From Barthelona sp. PAP020 (Eukaryota; Metamonada: BaSk clade), in assembly GCA_040182905.1 (NCBI GenBank), contig JARQWU010000149.1, positions 1 through 24,895 of the forward strand: 24,895 nt of DNA, in the 5' to 3' direction. Made by a program: the position numbers and the translations under genes. The stretch's first letter is position 1, and every line of letters begins with the position of its first letter. A model generated the notes under the pieces. The model saw nothing but the letters and a program-made list of their open reading frames with translations, had not been told where the DNA came from and ran no database searches. This document shows, piece by piece, positions 1 through 15,000 of this stretch.

Positions 1-3000
1 GAAAAGTCCTTCATTTACATTCAGAGTGGAGTTTGTTCCATGTAACTCAACATTTCCTGTCGTAACTATCACAGATGTTGGTTTGGTTGTGTTTAAAATA
101 GTATTGTTGAAAATAACTTGGTTGGTACCAATTTCAAAAGTGTTGTTGATGTGAATTTTCATGTTGTTGAAAGATCTTTCATTGGATGATCCTGCAACCT
201 TTCCTTCAATAATAGTCAAGAATATACCACTCGCTTCAATACTTTCAATATTGGTTGAATTAACAATTAAATGTTCTGTACCTGTGACAACCCCCTTTTT
301 AATCAACGAATTGTTAATGATCAATGGACATAAAGAACTGGATACATTAAGAATACCTGCATTGTAGAAATTAATGTGTGAAAATTCATGATTTGAACAA
401 TTGATATTTCCAAAACTGACAGATCCTCCAGAAATATCAAAATTCATGGGATGAATATAAACTTGCTCATCAAAAACCAAATGCCCCTCACTATGAACAT
501 AATCGGAAGCATTATATTTAAATTGCATCTCGTTGATTTCTAAAGTTCCATTTACGTCAAAATCTAAAATTGAACCAGTATGTAAAAATAACATTGTTTC
601 CAAACTTCCTTTGAAGAATACTTTTTGAGATTCAAGAATTTTAATTCCAGCATCTGGTAAAATGTCGATTGAACCTTCAAAATATGATCCACTTCCATCA
701 AAAGTGACCAAGCCTTTTTCAATCAATAATTTTCCCTCTTCAAGTTGATTAATACGGCTTAGAAGATACAGCAAATTATTGTTACCACAAACTGGTTTGT
801 TTATTAATCCTCTATTTACTATCAAGCCATTGCCTTTAAATACAGTTTCGCCACACAATCTGATGTACCCATCAATCAAGTTATTAAGGATAAAATCTTC
901 ATTAAAAATGACAATGGATTTAGCGTCAACGATCATTTCATATTCATTGTTAACAACGCCCGAATTAAGTACAGTTAAAGTATTTGGATCTTGAATAATA
1001 AATGCCTCTGCAATATTAGTTACACCACCATCAATACAACCATCATTGATAATTAACTTGTTTATATTCAAAGTACCAGTTCCAACACGACAAGAACCAC
1101 AATCTAATATCATGATATTAGCTTCTTGTTCACCTAAAATTGTAACATTCGGTCCACAGACAGATATGGTGGTTTCAGCACAAAAGGTGGCATCAGGAGT
1201 AAAAATAACAGCTCCAATTCCTTCAATAACTGAATTTCCTGTGATGCAAAAATCACCACCAAAGATGAAAGTCTTTTTTTCATTAAAATAAACAGAAATA
1301 TCTTCTCCAACCAATCTTGATCCTTTTAAAAACACATAATCTTCATCAATTTTGAGCATTTGTGTAACATTCACAACTCCACTGATTGCCATACCTCCAG
1401 CAGTCGCTGAAAAATATTTCCAATTTGCCAATATTGAATTGCTCTTTTGGAAAAATCTCCAACCAACATCAACACCAAGGGCCAATTTATTACCAAACAT
1501 TTCTCCATCATTTATTAATGATGGCATATAATTGTGCTCAGTAATATTGTATGATATTCCCTCAATTGTATATGTTTTTATTGTTGGAGTTGGATAAATC
1601 ACATGTTCTAAATCATCTAAAGTCCACACTGATCCGTAGCTCAAGTTAAATCTACCAGTATTTATAAATGCGGCACCAAATGCACCCAAAAATTTGGTAC
1701 GTATACGAGTTTCACAGTATCCAGCATTTTCATAAATACATTGATCAAGCATACTTACTTCTATTTGTGGCCCACCTATGACACCTGGTGGATTCCAAAT
1801 GTCAGGACCCAAATCTTTTTCAAAGACGGTGTCTCCCAAACAAATAGTTGTTCCTGTTTCACAACAACCTCCACCAGACCACATTGTTTGATAATTTACC
1901 GTAAAATTATCAGTACCACCACGGAAACCACCTTCAAATGATAAATAATCCACAGAAACTTGTCTTTCATTGTAAAACAATGCATAACCCTTTACCAATT
2001 TCATGTTTGAAAAAGAAATGTCCTCGCTTTGCTTTAAGAAAGTGATATTTGCACCAGCAATTGTCAAATCAGCACCTTGGGTGAAGTTGACACCAGCGTG
2101 AACGAATAAATTTCCAATATTCAAACCAGCACGATAATCATCTGCGGCTTGATAGAAATTCACAGTTAAATCATTAAAGTTCATGGTACCATAAATATGA
2201 CCAACTGCATCTTCAGTTACAAATTGAATGGTAGCGGCAGAAGCATCAAATAAAGAACCTTCAGTAAAATTAAATGTCTCTCCGATACCTAATTGAACCA
2301 TAGAAGCTAAAACAAAATTATGATTTGAAAATCCACCTCTATGAACATTAAAATAACCTCCAGAAGCTGTTAAATTGAAATAATTATGCAAAATAATCGA
2401 TAAATTCATGGAAGCTTCAATATTTACAATACCATAATTGATAAAGTAAGCATATACTTCCCTAGTATCTGGATCAGTAATCATATTGATTGGGAACATA
2501 ATATCAATAGTTCCTAATGCATCATTGATGAATCTCGATTGGTTTTCTGCTCTAAATTGTGCATATTCAGAATTAAAATTTGAATCATCAAATAATGTTG
2601 GAGGGAATACAGTGTAATTAAAATTGATAAATGTGGCATTATTCATGAATCTTGAATTGAGACTCCTGTAGATGTACGAAGAATTATGCGAATAAGTTCT
2701 TGAATATGGGCCTAGACCACCACCTCTCCAATGGAATGAATTAAGAACATTCAAAATGTCTTTTCCCATACGATAACCATTTGTCATATAAAAATCGATA
2801 ATGGAACAATTCTTGCTTGTTTCAAATTCAATAATACCACCAGTTAAATTGACTTCTATCAAATCAACAAGAATACTGCCTTCTCTAAAACCACAATATC
2901 CATCAACAATTAATAAATTCGTTAAATCTTCAATTGTGTTTCCTACATCAAATAATAATCTTCCACCGTAAACAGTTACAATCTTAAATGTCTCATAAAT

Positions 3001-6000
3001 ACCAGTTATTGTCACATTACCACTATTGAATACATTCATAAAAGCGTTATTAGTTCGGAATATACTTGATTCATCAAAAATAAGCTCATTAAAAATGGTT
3101 CGATTTTTGTATCCAAAACTAATATTCATTAGTTGATTAATTAAAACTTCTCCTTCAATATTACCACCTCCAAAGAACCAAAATATATTTCCTTCTTCCA
3201 ACAAAAGTTTAGAATTGGTAGTTGCGAAAATGTCATCATGAATCTCCACTGAATAACCGTTGGAAATCAAGGTTGTTTCAACAAGATTGAATGTTCCATT
3301 TCCAAATGGATATCCCTCAATAGAATGATTGGCATATATTCGATAATTATCTAAAATGGTAAAATTGCTAACTTGCAATCTTACAATCTCATTCAAATTT
3401 GGCTTAATGTTCCAAAATACATTTGATAATATGCCACATTGTGTTCTTACAGTGACAAATTGATCAACAAAACCATCAACAATAAATAAGGCAACATGAG
3501 TTTCATCATCAGAACAATCAAACCAAATATTTTGTTCGAAAGTCAAATCTCCGAAGTTTCGTATCAAAGACCTATTGTTAACATAAATTTTTCGCATATC
3601 TTCTGAGGAATTAATAATTTCGGTGGAGATTAACCAATTAACTTGAGAATGTTCAATAACACCACACTGTCCTTCCATCAATATTTGAGAATAAAAGAAA
3701 TTTGTATGCGAATGGTTGCAAAAATACCCAGAATTCCAAAATATGGTTGTTATATTCAACAAACTAGATCCATCTCGTCTAGACTGGTTATTAAAATGCA
3801 TTTCTTTAATAATAGAATCATTCACTGTATTAATCGTCAAATTAGATAAACTGAATATAACATAATCAGATAAAAACTTATAAATATCATGGTTTCCTTC
3901 AATCCATAAAATTGAATCTGCTGCAGATACATTTTGATAATAATTAATGAGAGAATTATATATTTCAACTGTAGAATTCTCTTGAAGTTCCAAATACTTC
4001 ATGGTATCAACAGTGACATTTTCAAACAATATGTTAGAATTGACAAATAACGCAAATTCAATATCATTATTGAAGATAACATCATAGAAGATCAAATCAC
4101 CCATTTCCACTATAATGTTCGAAATGTATGAATTGAATGTTACATTGGACAAAGTGATGCTGGAATTAAGTAAATTGACACTTAAATCTGTTGTAACCAC
4201 ATTGCTTTCAAACGCAGAATCTGTAATATCGCCGATAAAACCTTCAATCACAGTATCTTTAACAAAATAACTGCAATTGACTATATTAACGGTTCTGGTG
4301 AATGAAGAAAAATCTAAAAGTGCACCAAATGTACTACCAGAATAATGTAAAGGCACAATATTCAAATTATTAAATTCAACAAGATTTGAATTGATAAAAT
4401 TGTCAATAAAAGTTACATTACGAACAAACATGATTTCATCAGCCTCAATCACACTATTGGTATAGAAATTCACAGCAAATACAATTATACTTGTGTTAAA
4501 AGTCATACTACCATAATTATACACTTGAGAATAATTTTTCACACCATTGAATTGAACATTAACTTCACTTTCAAACCTATCTTCATTTATTAAACTTCCA
4601 ACACTTATGTTTCTAGCTTCATTTGTATGATTTTTATGAGAATAAAAAGATATTAAACCAAAATTTTCAAATTGACAGTCAACAATTAAATTCATTCGGA
4701 TTGAGGATTGTGAACCCATTTTATTAACAAACGATCCGTTCACAAACCATACAGAAGTTTCAAAAATGAGAATATTTTCATTGACAAAATAACCAACATC
4801 AAAGAAAATTTTTAAATATTCAACACTTTCCAAACTTTCAGGAATTATTTCACTCGTAAACGAGACATTAGCTCTGTTGATCACTTCAGTGTTGAAAAAA
4901 ATACACTTAAAACCATCTAAAGATATTGAACCAATATCTGTGATTATATTTGTTGTACGATATTCAAGGTCAGTTCCAACAAAACAGCCATTTTCCCAAT
5001 ATAAATTATTCATTACAACATAATCATTGCCAGTACGATTTCCCCCGTTCATGTAAAAATTCACTATCGAAGTTGTATTGGTAGTGTCAAAAGACACAAG
5101 ACCTGACAAATTTAACGATTGCAAAATAAGTGAATCATGCAAGGAAACAAATTCAACTCTTCCTTTTTCTTTAATTAAAAGGTTTTCCATTTTCTTCAAA
5201 TGTGTAAAATTGGAAAAAACAGCATATCCTTCAACTTGCAATGGTTCTTCTTTGATCCAAATGAATGCATTCATGAAAAAAGCAGTTCCTTCTTCTTCAA
5301 TCATTACATTGTTATGCACCGAAATATTAGCATTGATAAATTGATGTAAACCATCTTCAAAACGCAAATTTGAATTATCAAATGTTTGCAAGAATCCATA
5401 CCAAGAAGAATCATTTGTGAAGTGAACTGAGCTTCCATAAACATGTGTTATCGAAGAATCAAAGCAATTAAATACAACAGTTGATTTAAAATCAGATGTT
5501 ATGTTCAAAAATCCATAATTATTGAAAGTGGAACAATTATCCAAAGGAATAAACCATATTGATTGACAAGTAGACATATTGATAAGATTTGTAAAATTCT
5601 TAACAGTAATAGTCGGAATATACATATCATTGTCGGAACAAACAAAATTAATATCACCATAATTAATCAACTGACTGCTATTCTTTGATTTCAATGAATA
5701 AAAAATCTCCATTGTTCCAAAATTCAAGAATTTTCCAGAATAAAGCTCCCAATTTGTTTGAACAATTACTTTTCCAGTATTATTAAAAAAAGCATCGCTT
5801 CCAAATTCTAACAAAAACCAAGGCTTATCATCAGGATCAATAATTGTTGAATCTTCACATTCAATGTACAAAATACCTTCATTCCAAAGACTGACATTTT
5901 CATTCAATTTTACAGGAGAATGCCTGAAAAACATTTCGCCTTTATTAACTAATTTCAAACTATCATGAAAGTATGATGCATTTACAACCAAATTAGAATG

Positions 6001-9000
6001 GAATAATACGGTATCTGTACCAAAAAAGTGTGTTTCAACAAAAGTCATATTCTTTAATTCAATTAACGCACCAGCATACAAGTGAATGTTTGAATTTTCA
6101 ACATAAAAGCTTTCACTGCTTCCAATTTGAATAGAATTGTTGAAATAGATAACACTATTGGATATTGTCCAATTTGCAATTTTGAAATCAGAATTCTTAA
6201 AAACAACCAAAGAATCTGTTATGTAAATGTTCGCAATGTCTATATCAATCATATTTTCAAAATACATTTCGGTCCCTTCAATATAAAAGTCAGTACAAGA
6301 ACTAAACTGACCTCTAAATTCAACAGGTTGATCCAAAACTTGCAATTGTCCTTGACATGAAAATATTTTACTTTTTTCTGTAAAATTATAGATTCCTTCA
6401 ACTTTAGCATATTCGTACTGTCCACTTGAATAATTTCTAAATCTTGAAATCAACTCCAAAACCAATTTTGCTGAAGTATCTCTCATATAGAAACTACCTT
6501 CATGAATTCCATAAAAATATAAGAAAACACTACCCAACTTAATATCCCAAATGCTATTGTTATTGGAGTGTACATGTGTATAAAAACGAACAATCGCATC
6601 ATTGTAAACAACAGTTTTATTGAAATTAAAAAATTCTGATCCATAAAAAGAAACGTGTGCACGAATGTTCACATTTCCATAATTTTTAAAATTAGAAGCA
6701 ACAAATGTTCTGAAATTTGTGATGTGCTCAGGTAGCGTGTCAATAGTTAAAGTGTTATTATTTTCAAAGAAAGAAGTGAATCTCATGTTCGCTTTTATGG
6801 TGATATCACCTTGATTAATAAAGAAAGATTCAGCACTTTCATCAAACATAAAATTAGTTGCAAACAACAACGTTCCACCAGGTTTATTAATTAATTTTGC
6901 ATTAGAATTCATTCTTATTTTAATTGTAGGCATTAAAGATATGGCACGATATTGAAGTTGTTCCACAAATTCAATAAGATGGAAATTAATTAGTGTAGCA
7001 TTGTTACCCATAACAACATTATCAACACGATAAACAACAGAATTTCCTTTCAACAAAGTTGTGGAATTTTCACCAAATCCTCCCCCATGCCAAATAAATT
7101 CTCCAGAAATATTCAATTGATCATTTCCTTTTCGATACGAATTGTACAAAGTCACTTGATTCACTTCCATAACAAACCCTGTATTCAATGTAAAATTGGT
7201 AAAATAGTCCAAATATAATGTATTGACACCATTTAACGTTGAACCATTAGTAAATGTAATGTTAGAATTATACGATGTCAAATTAACAAATTGGACATTT
7301 GATCCATTAGAAGAATAGAAATCCACCTCTTTTAAGTAAACTGAATTTTTTACAATGAAAATACCAGATATGTTCACGTCTGTGGGGGGATAAACTTCTA
7401 AATTTCCATATTCTAACAAAACAAAAGAATTGATACCAAATGTCATCATTGGAATTCCATCATACTCAAAGAAATATGAAAAATAGTCCTCTTCTCCAAT
7501 GTAAAGATTGGAAGTCTCATTAAGAATCAGTAATTCACCATTGATGTTACCACCTTGTCTGAAAACAACATCTCCAGTGTTGATAATAAGTTGTCCTCCT
7601 TTTTCTAATGTGAAGAAAATCTCAAATATGATCATCGTTGAGGGATACTCCACAAAAAACATACCATTGTTAACAAAGAATGATCTTATAGGGGTAGGAC
7701 CTCTCCATCTTAAAACACTGGTACAAGTTGTTGTTCCATCACTATTTGAAGAACACACGTTTTCCCAATAATTGCTGGAGATACGTCCTTCCATTTCAAA
7801 AGAACCAAAAATTTTAAGAATACCACTATTTATCATGGTTGTGCCTTGATAAAATCGCAAATTTCCCGAGAAATTAACAGTCATATTGCCAAAATTTTCA
7901 AAAACAGAATAAGTTGACAATTCTTTGGTGGAAATACCGGTAAGTAAAGTGTAATTGAGTGAATTTACTTTTAAATATTGACCATATAACGTGCCTCCCT
8001 CCCAAATAAATTCTTTTGTAATATTTACCGTTGTAAACATGCCACTTGGACTACCTAATGATCCACTGCTCAAATATAATATGGGGATATTGATGAAAGG
8101 ATATTCATAAAAATATAGTGTTCCACCACTAATACGTACCAAATAAGGTTCTAATTCTCGTTTAATCGCATGAACATAAATGTTTCCACCATTTAGCGTC
8201 ATGTTTTTAAATAACGCGTCACTTCCATCCAAAAAATTCATTGTACCACCAGTTAACAACAAATTAGGAAAATCTAATAAAGAATCAAGTTGAAAAGCAA
8301 TGACTGGAGAGGTTCTGTAAGAATAATAAGACCAACTACAACTTGTATAGTATTTGCAACGGAGTCTTCCAAAAATACTGACACAACTATACCTGTGAGA
8401 AACACAACGTAAATAGCCCTTATAACGAGACATAGAAAAGAAATCAAATGTTGGCACATTTGAATTATTGTATGAAAACCCTTTTGCCAAGGTAACATTC
8501 CCATATATTTTACATTCCAATGTATAACAACTGTAGCCTTTCCAAGAACCACCTGAATACATAATAATTGAAGAAGTTCCATCAAGACTAACACCAACCT
8601 TGGGAAACATAGTTCCATAGACATTTATAATTGAGTTTTCCAAAATTTTAAATCCACGATCATATAATTGAATTTCACCAATACTGGTGATATTCATTGT
8701 ACCTTTGAAATCAACTTCTAAATTTGACTTTGTTTCTTCATAGGTTAAGAATGTCCAAGCATTATCAACAAAACTAATATAATGATCAGTAGCTTCACTA
8801 TCCCTGGAATCATCTTTAAAAGTTTTCATGTAATGACAAGTTGGTTTATGTATTTTTAACATAATCGGTTGTGGAGGGTGATCGGAACACCAACTGTTTC
8901 CTTCAGCACAACCCAATGTCCAAGATCCATAATTATCGGCATAAATATCAGTACCTGTGGGTGTTGGATTGGATCTGAAAAGAATCACTCCGTCAATTGT

Positions 9001-12000
9001 TGCATTTGCATAAATATGAATTTTGTTAAGACCATTACAAGCAAATATTTCAAACATTCCTTCCACATAGAATTCTCCATTCAATGTTAAAGTGTGATTA
9101 TCACCCATTACACGAGCACTTAACCCACTAAAAGTGCTTTTTTCAGCAACTACTGTTTCAGCGGGACCAAGAAATCCTCCACTTATCCAAATCAACTCAT
9201 TAACAAACACACGATCAGTCCCATCTCTCCATCCACCATCAATTATCAAGCGTTCCAAATGCAAATCAGTATCAGTATCAAAAATAACGTAACCTCCAGT
9301 GATTTTAATTTCATTATATTCAACAGACTTTGAAATTTGACTGAATGATGTAATTCCACCAGTAACAAGCAAAGTTTTCATCTTCATTTCTTCTTCAAAA
9401 ACATCAAAAATGATACGTCCAGTATCAGAATTCACAGCGGTATTGACGGTCCATTTTCCAAGATTTTCAGCTTTTATATTATACAATGTAATAGTTCCTT
9501 TAGAACAATACAAATTTACAACTGATAAAATAGCTCCTGAAAACAAAGTTTGTGCATTGACATCTTGTTTATAAGTATCACTGAGCAAGAAAGTACCATA
9601 AATATAAATAGAACAACCATCAAAGTACTTTAACTCTCCCAATCCTTGTAAACGACCATTTGAATTCAGAGAAAATTTATAGTTTGCAGGAATATAAAGT
9701 AAAGAATTTTGATCAAGATAGATAGTGGATGAAACTTCAGCATTGTTCGCAACATAACAATTGCAACTCTCTTTGAAAGTGATAACACCAGTTGATTGAT
9801 AGACTGTGCTATATGGGAAGGAAAAAGAACATTCAGGATTGAATTTTCCTCCAATAATTAAGGTTGCACCTGTCATATAAGAAAAAACTCTGTTGCTAGA
9901 AATGTTCACCATTCCAGATGGATAAATTTGGAAATATCCATACAAATACAATGTAACTCCAACCTTAGAACCATTTGACGATAAAAATACATTTCCAAAT
10001 ATTTTAATATTCTTAAAGGTATTGATGGCACTACTGTTCAATGTCAAATTGTACACATTAACATGATCAAGGGTTGCTTTATTGAGAATTGACTTTTCTA
10101 AAACAATCGTATCAGATCCTGAAATACCACCCCAAATTATATTTAAATTATGGATCAATGCTGTTTTATCACCAGATACACTTCTAAAATCGAAAGAAGC
10201 ACCATTATTGAGTTCCAAATATTCAGCTTCAAAATATGTAGCTTGTGTAAAAGTGCCACCGAAGTAAAATAATCCACCTGAAGTAAAAACTAAATCTTCA
10301 TCTGAAAAAATTCGATAACTAAGGAAGTTTCGATAGAAATGATAACAGGAGGTTGAAGATACATGATTATAAATTGGCAAATTATTCTTAATATTGTCAA
10401 AAATAAAGGCAGATCTCTCATTTGAATGGCAATTAATTTCGGTAGTCATATCAACAGATGTGTTAAAAGTTGAAGATTGAAACATGGCGCAACCTTTTTT
10501 GTTTAGCAAAGACATAATGTTATGTGTGCTTCCACTACCCAAACCAAACGCACCATTTTCATCAATGGTTACTGTTTCAGGATAAAAATGCCCAAAAATT
10601 CTTGGGGTCATTACATCAAAATTACTGCTGAATTCAGAATCGTGATTTTTAAACGTCACATGTGCTGTTCTTGTTCCAAAGGTGGTTTGTGTTTCACTGA
10701 TAAGTAAACCACCATCAAATACAATGTTGCTATTTTCAGCAAAATCAACAACAGACCAAGCTGTATCAGTTTTTGTCAAATGAACGGTATTCTTGAAAGT
10801 AACATCACCTGATTCAAACTTGACAGAAGAACCACCATAAACTAAAAAGGAACAATAACAAGTAAATCCTTTTTTGAAAATTAGATTGGATCCATAAGAT
10901 ACTTGAATAGAAAACTTTGTGGAAGAAACAAAGGAATCTTCAAAAATACCTTTTGAATTATCAGTAAAAAACAGAATGCTTGATCCAATCACATTGGCAT
11001 TCCATACAGAATCAACAGTCATATTTTCATGAACAGTAAATTTCACATACTGAGCTTTAAAATCATGATTTCCACTCACAGCTAATACTTGAATATCAAT
11101 ATTAAAATAATTTGAAGAACAAACTACATTTCCACCATTCCAATAAAAATAATGCGTTGAAATCTTTCCTGTTGTGGTCCCCAAAATTTCACCTCCATTT
11201 GAAAGAAATACCTCAAATGTATTGATAATTGAGTTCATACTCATCAAACTTCCAGACGGAATATATATTCTATCCACATAAATCGCTTCACTTATATCAG
11301 ACAAATATAAATTTGCTCCAAAAGTTTGAAGAATAGTTGGCAGAGTAACTTGAGTGACATCTATAATTTTAACATCTTGAATTGTTGTATAATCGGGTAA
11401 AGCTAAAGTTTCACCGTTGTTTATTTGAACCAAACCTTTGAAATATGCATGTTTTGTGATAAAAATGTCAAAATCAGAAATTTCAAAATCTCCAACCACA
11501 TTTAATAAATCAATATTAACATTATTCAATGAATCAAAATGAAGTTTTTCTTCACTCAGATGTGTAAAATTTGATCCAATGAAATTTCCTTGGAAAAAAT
11601 GAATGGATGCGTTTTCAAAATTCGTAAAATTAGATATCTTAAAATTAACTCCTCTTGTTGAAAAGTCTCGAATCAATTTTTCATTATCAACATTTCCAGC
11701 AATCAATTGGGAACTCCATTTATTTGCACTTGAAGAATATAATGTGATCGTACCATCATTGAAAATGTATTCACAGGTTAACCCAATTACACTCAAACGG
11801 AAATTCCCATAATTTGCTACAGTGATACTATCTAAAGTAATAAGACAATTAGATTGAATTGTCAATGAACCATTACTTAACGAAATATACTGCATTGCCA
11901 AAGTAGGACAAAAATTATCAAATGAAACAACACCGGTTGATATTTCAATTGCTTGAAAACCTAATCTTGCAGTATCTCTAAATTGAATAGAAGCATCAGG

Positions 12001-15000
12001 ATTGGAATATTCAAAAATTGGAACATTATAACCACCTTCGACAATAACTGGGGCGTCAGTAAATATGTTTCTTAATGAAGTGATTGTACCAGATTCATGA
12101 ATCCAAATCACATTATCAGTGGCATTAGAAGATCGATTTAAGTAACCAGTCTCTGACAAATATATTTCACCAAAGACATCAACAGTTTCATCAATATACA
12201 TAACTCCGAAAATTGTAACATCACCACCTTCAGCAATTTCCAAACCATCATGGAAAGTTAACGATGCATTTGAATTTACAACTAATTGCCCACCATCTGT
12301 AATAATGATTTTGTTATTAATTTCCACATCACCAGAAATATTTAAAACACCTCCTATCTTAATCTCTTCAGATTTAATTACTGCTGAGGGTCGAACATTA
12401 AACGTTGCATTTTGATGAACATATGAATCATCGGCAAGATCAGTAAACCTTGCTTTATCATAAATGGATACATTATGATAATTCTGAATTATCATTGGAA
12501 GTTCAAAAACAGTATTACTCAACTGTTCAAACAACGCATAGTTATAAAGCCTGTATATGGATTTATAAGGATGTTGTCCTGCATAATAAAGAACATTATT
12601 GACAGTGTTCCCAATGTTTATTCCACCATAATTAACAAAAATATGATTAGAATCAACTACATGAGAAGTATGTGAGGTGATTCTTGTAAAATTCAAAAAT
12701 CCATAATTGATCATTGTAAGAGTATCAAAAACTTCCAAAGAAACATCAAAACTGCCAACTAATGAATAAAATGAAATAAAACTCTTCTTTCTCACAATTA
12801 TTGAGTTTTGAAGAACTATTTTATCAATATAAGCGTAACAACCTGATAATTCAATGGAATTAACTTCAACTAAAGAGATATTTGTGAAAAAGTTTGAATA
12901 AACTGGTATTAATGGAGGTTTATTGGTAGAAAAAAATGATCCAAAGTAATAAGATCCTCCTAATTTTAGAATGTTTGTAACAACATTGGAAATTAAAATT
13001 TTACCAAGATGTGAGCTGACGTTAACTGAATTGCTGACATTGATACATTCAATCGCTACATAATTACAAGATTGGCAAATGACAGAAAGATCTGTAGAAA
13101 TCATTAAATTTATATTACCAACGCTGCTACTGCCTTCCATTAACAACATTAATGAATCAGTAACATTAAAATCCATTCCAAAACTTCCTTCAACTCGTAC
13201 ATTACATGTTTTACCAATAATTTTGGAGTTAACACTCCCAGTTATTAAAGATCCAGTTGCACGTATATCAAAATATCCTCCATCACAATAAAAATCATGA
13301 ATAAAATTCATAACACCGTGAATAGTATAAACACCACCCATTCTGAAAATATTGGTTACAACAGTTTCTCCATCAAGAAGAGTATTTATGCCTACTTCAA
13401 ATGTCAACATATTGATATTTGCTGTTAAAAATAGCTTACCAGATACAATAAAATCGTAACGATAATTGTCAACAAAAAAAGATTCACTCAGTTCACAATT
13501 GAAGGTAGCATTATCCAAAACATACAATTTACCGAGTTTTTCACCAATTAATGGTTCAGCACGTAACCTTCCTGTATTAAATAAACATTCAGAAACACAA
13601 CTATGGGAACCTTTTAAAATTTTTTCATCGTTTGATAAAGTTTCAGTGTTGTCAAGAATATATCTGGACGTTTCATCAGATTCAATAGTTCCAGAATACC
13701 ATTTATGTGTGGAAACAGTGTGATAAGTGACATCATATATTTTTATTTCAGCATAGGTTCTTTGAATAAGTAAATTGATGGCAAAATCAAACAAGTCATC
13801 AAAAGTAACAACTGCGCCAACAATGTTAATTTCATCAATATTTAAAAATGTGTTTCCATTAGAAAACTCTAATTGTCCATTGGTTGATTGAATAGTGTTA
13901 ATTGTAGTCCTTTGGGCATGTGAAAAAATGAACTTTCCATGAACAACTAAAGAATCGATATTTACACCAAAAATATCAATAAACTGAATAAAATTTTCCA
14001 AATCAAGAGTATCTTCAACATTTTTGATGTCAAAAATTCCTGAATTATACGAACGCAACTCGATTGTACCACGAACCTTAAGATTTGCAACATTAAAATG
14101 TTCAAATATCAATAAACTCAAAGATTCACCAAATATTGAAGCATTTGAAATATTAAAACTGTTAAAGAAAGTCAAAGTGTTACTGGAACAATTATCCATT
14201 GTTAAATTACGAACAGATATATCACAACCTCTATTTAAGCCTAAATTCATGGTAGACATTACGATTTCATAATTATTAAAGGTTGAACGAATCATTGTGA
14301 AATTATCAACATCAACATATCCACCATAACCAACAAAAACTGAACTTTCGTTAATAACAATCAATTTTGCAAGTAACCATTGTTTTTTGATGAGCCAAGT
14401 TGATCTATAAATTAAAATAGTATTCAATTCACCAAAATTATTGCTCTCAAAGATTACTTTTTCATCTTTACTGTTCAAAATACTGATATTAACACAATTT
14501 TTGAAATCAGTACTTTCAAAATAAAAGGATTTGATGTCATCCAAAATTAAGGAAACAAAATTGAATGATGAATCTTTGATCATTAAATTCGATGAAACAG
14601 CATTAAATACAGTACCAATAAAAGTAATATCTTCTGAAGAATATGGATTAAAGTTAAATTCATCAAAACTAACAACAGAATTGATGAAACTAACATTATT
14701 TATATGATGAGAAGAACTGCTAGCAGTTATATAAGAATCAATCACATTAATATATTCAAGATAATCAAAATTTACATTGAAAAAAGTTAAATTAGATTGA
14801 TTTGTAACATTAATACCACGAATATTCAAAGAACAATGATCCAAGAAATATTCAGACTTTCTTTCAACTACTAAAACACCTTCAATATTTGAATCAGTAG
14901 ATTGACAATGAAAAATTGAATTGTCAGATTTTATAGAATATAAACTTGAAGTTGATTCATAAATTTTGAGGGAAGAGTATCGTTGTTCAATTGTTTTGAT

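Noticed and set aside
8274-8624. Minus-strand frame of 116 codons, and similar ones at 9666-9854, 21798-22046 and 22308-22517
   Set aside because: They overlap the giant CDS in another frame on the same strand, have random hydrophobic composition and no start context. The giant frame explains the region fully.
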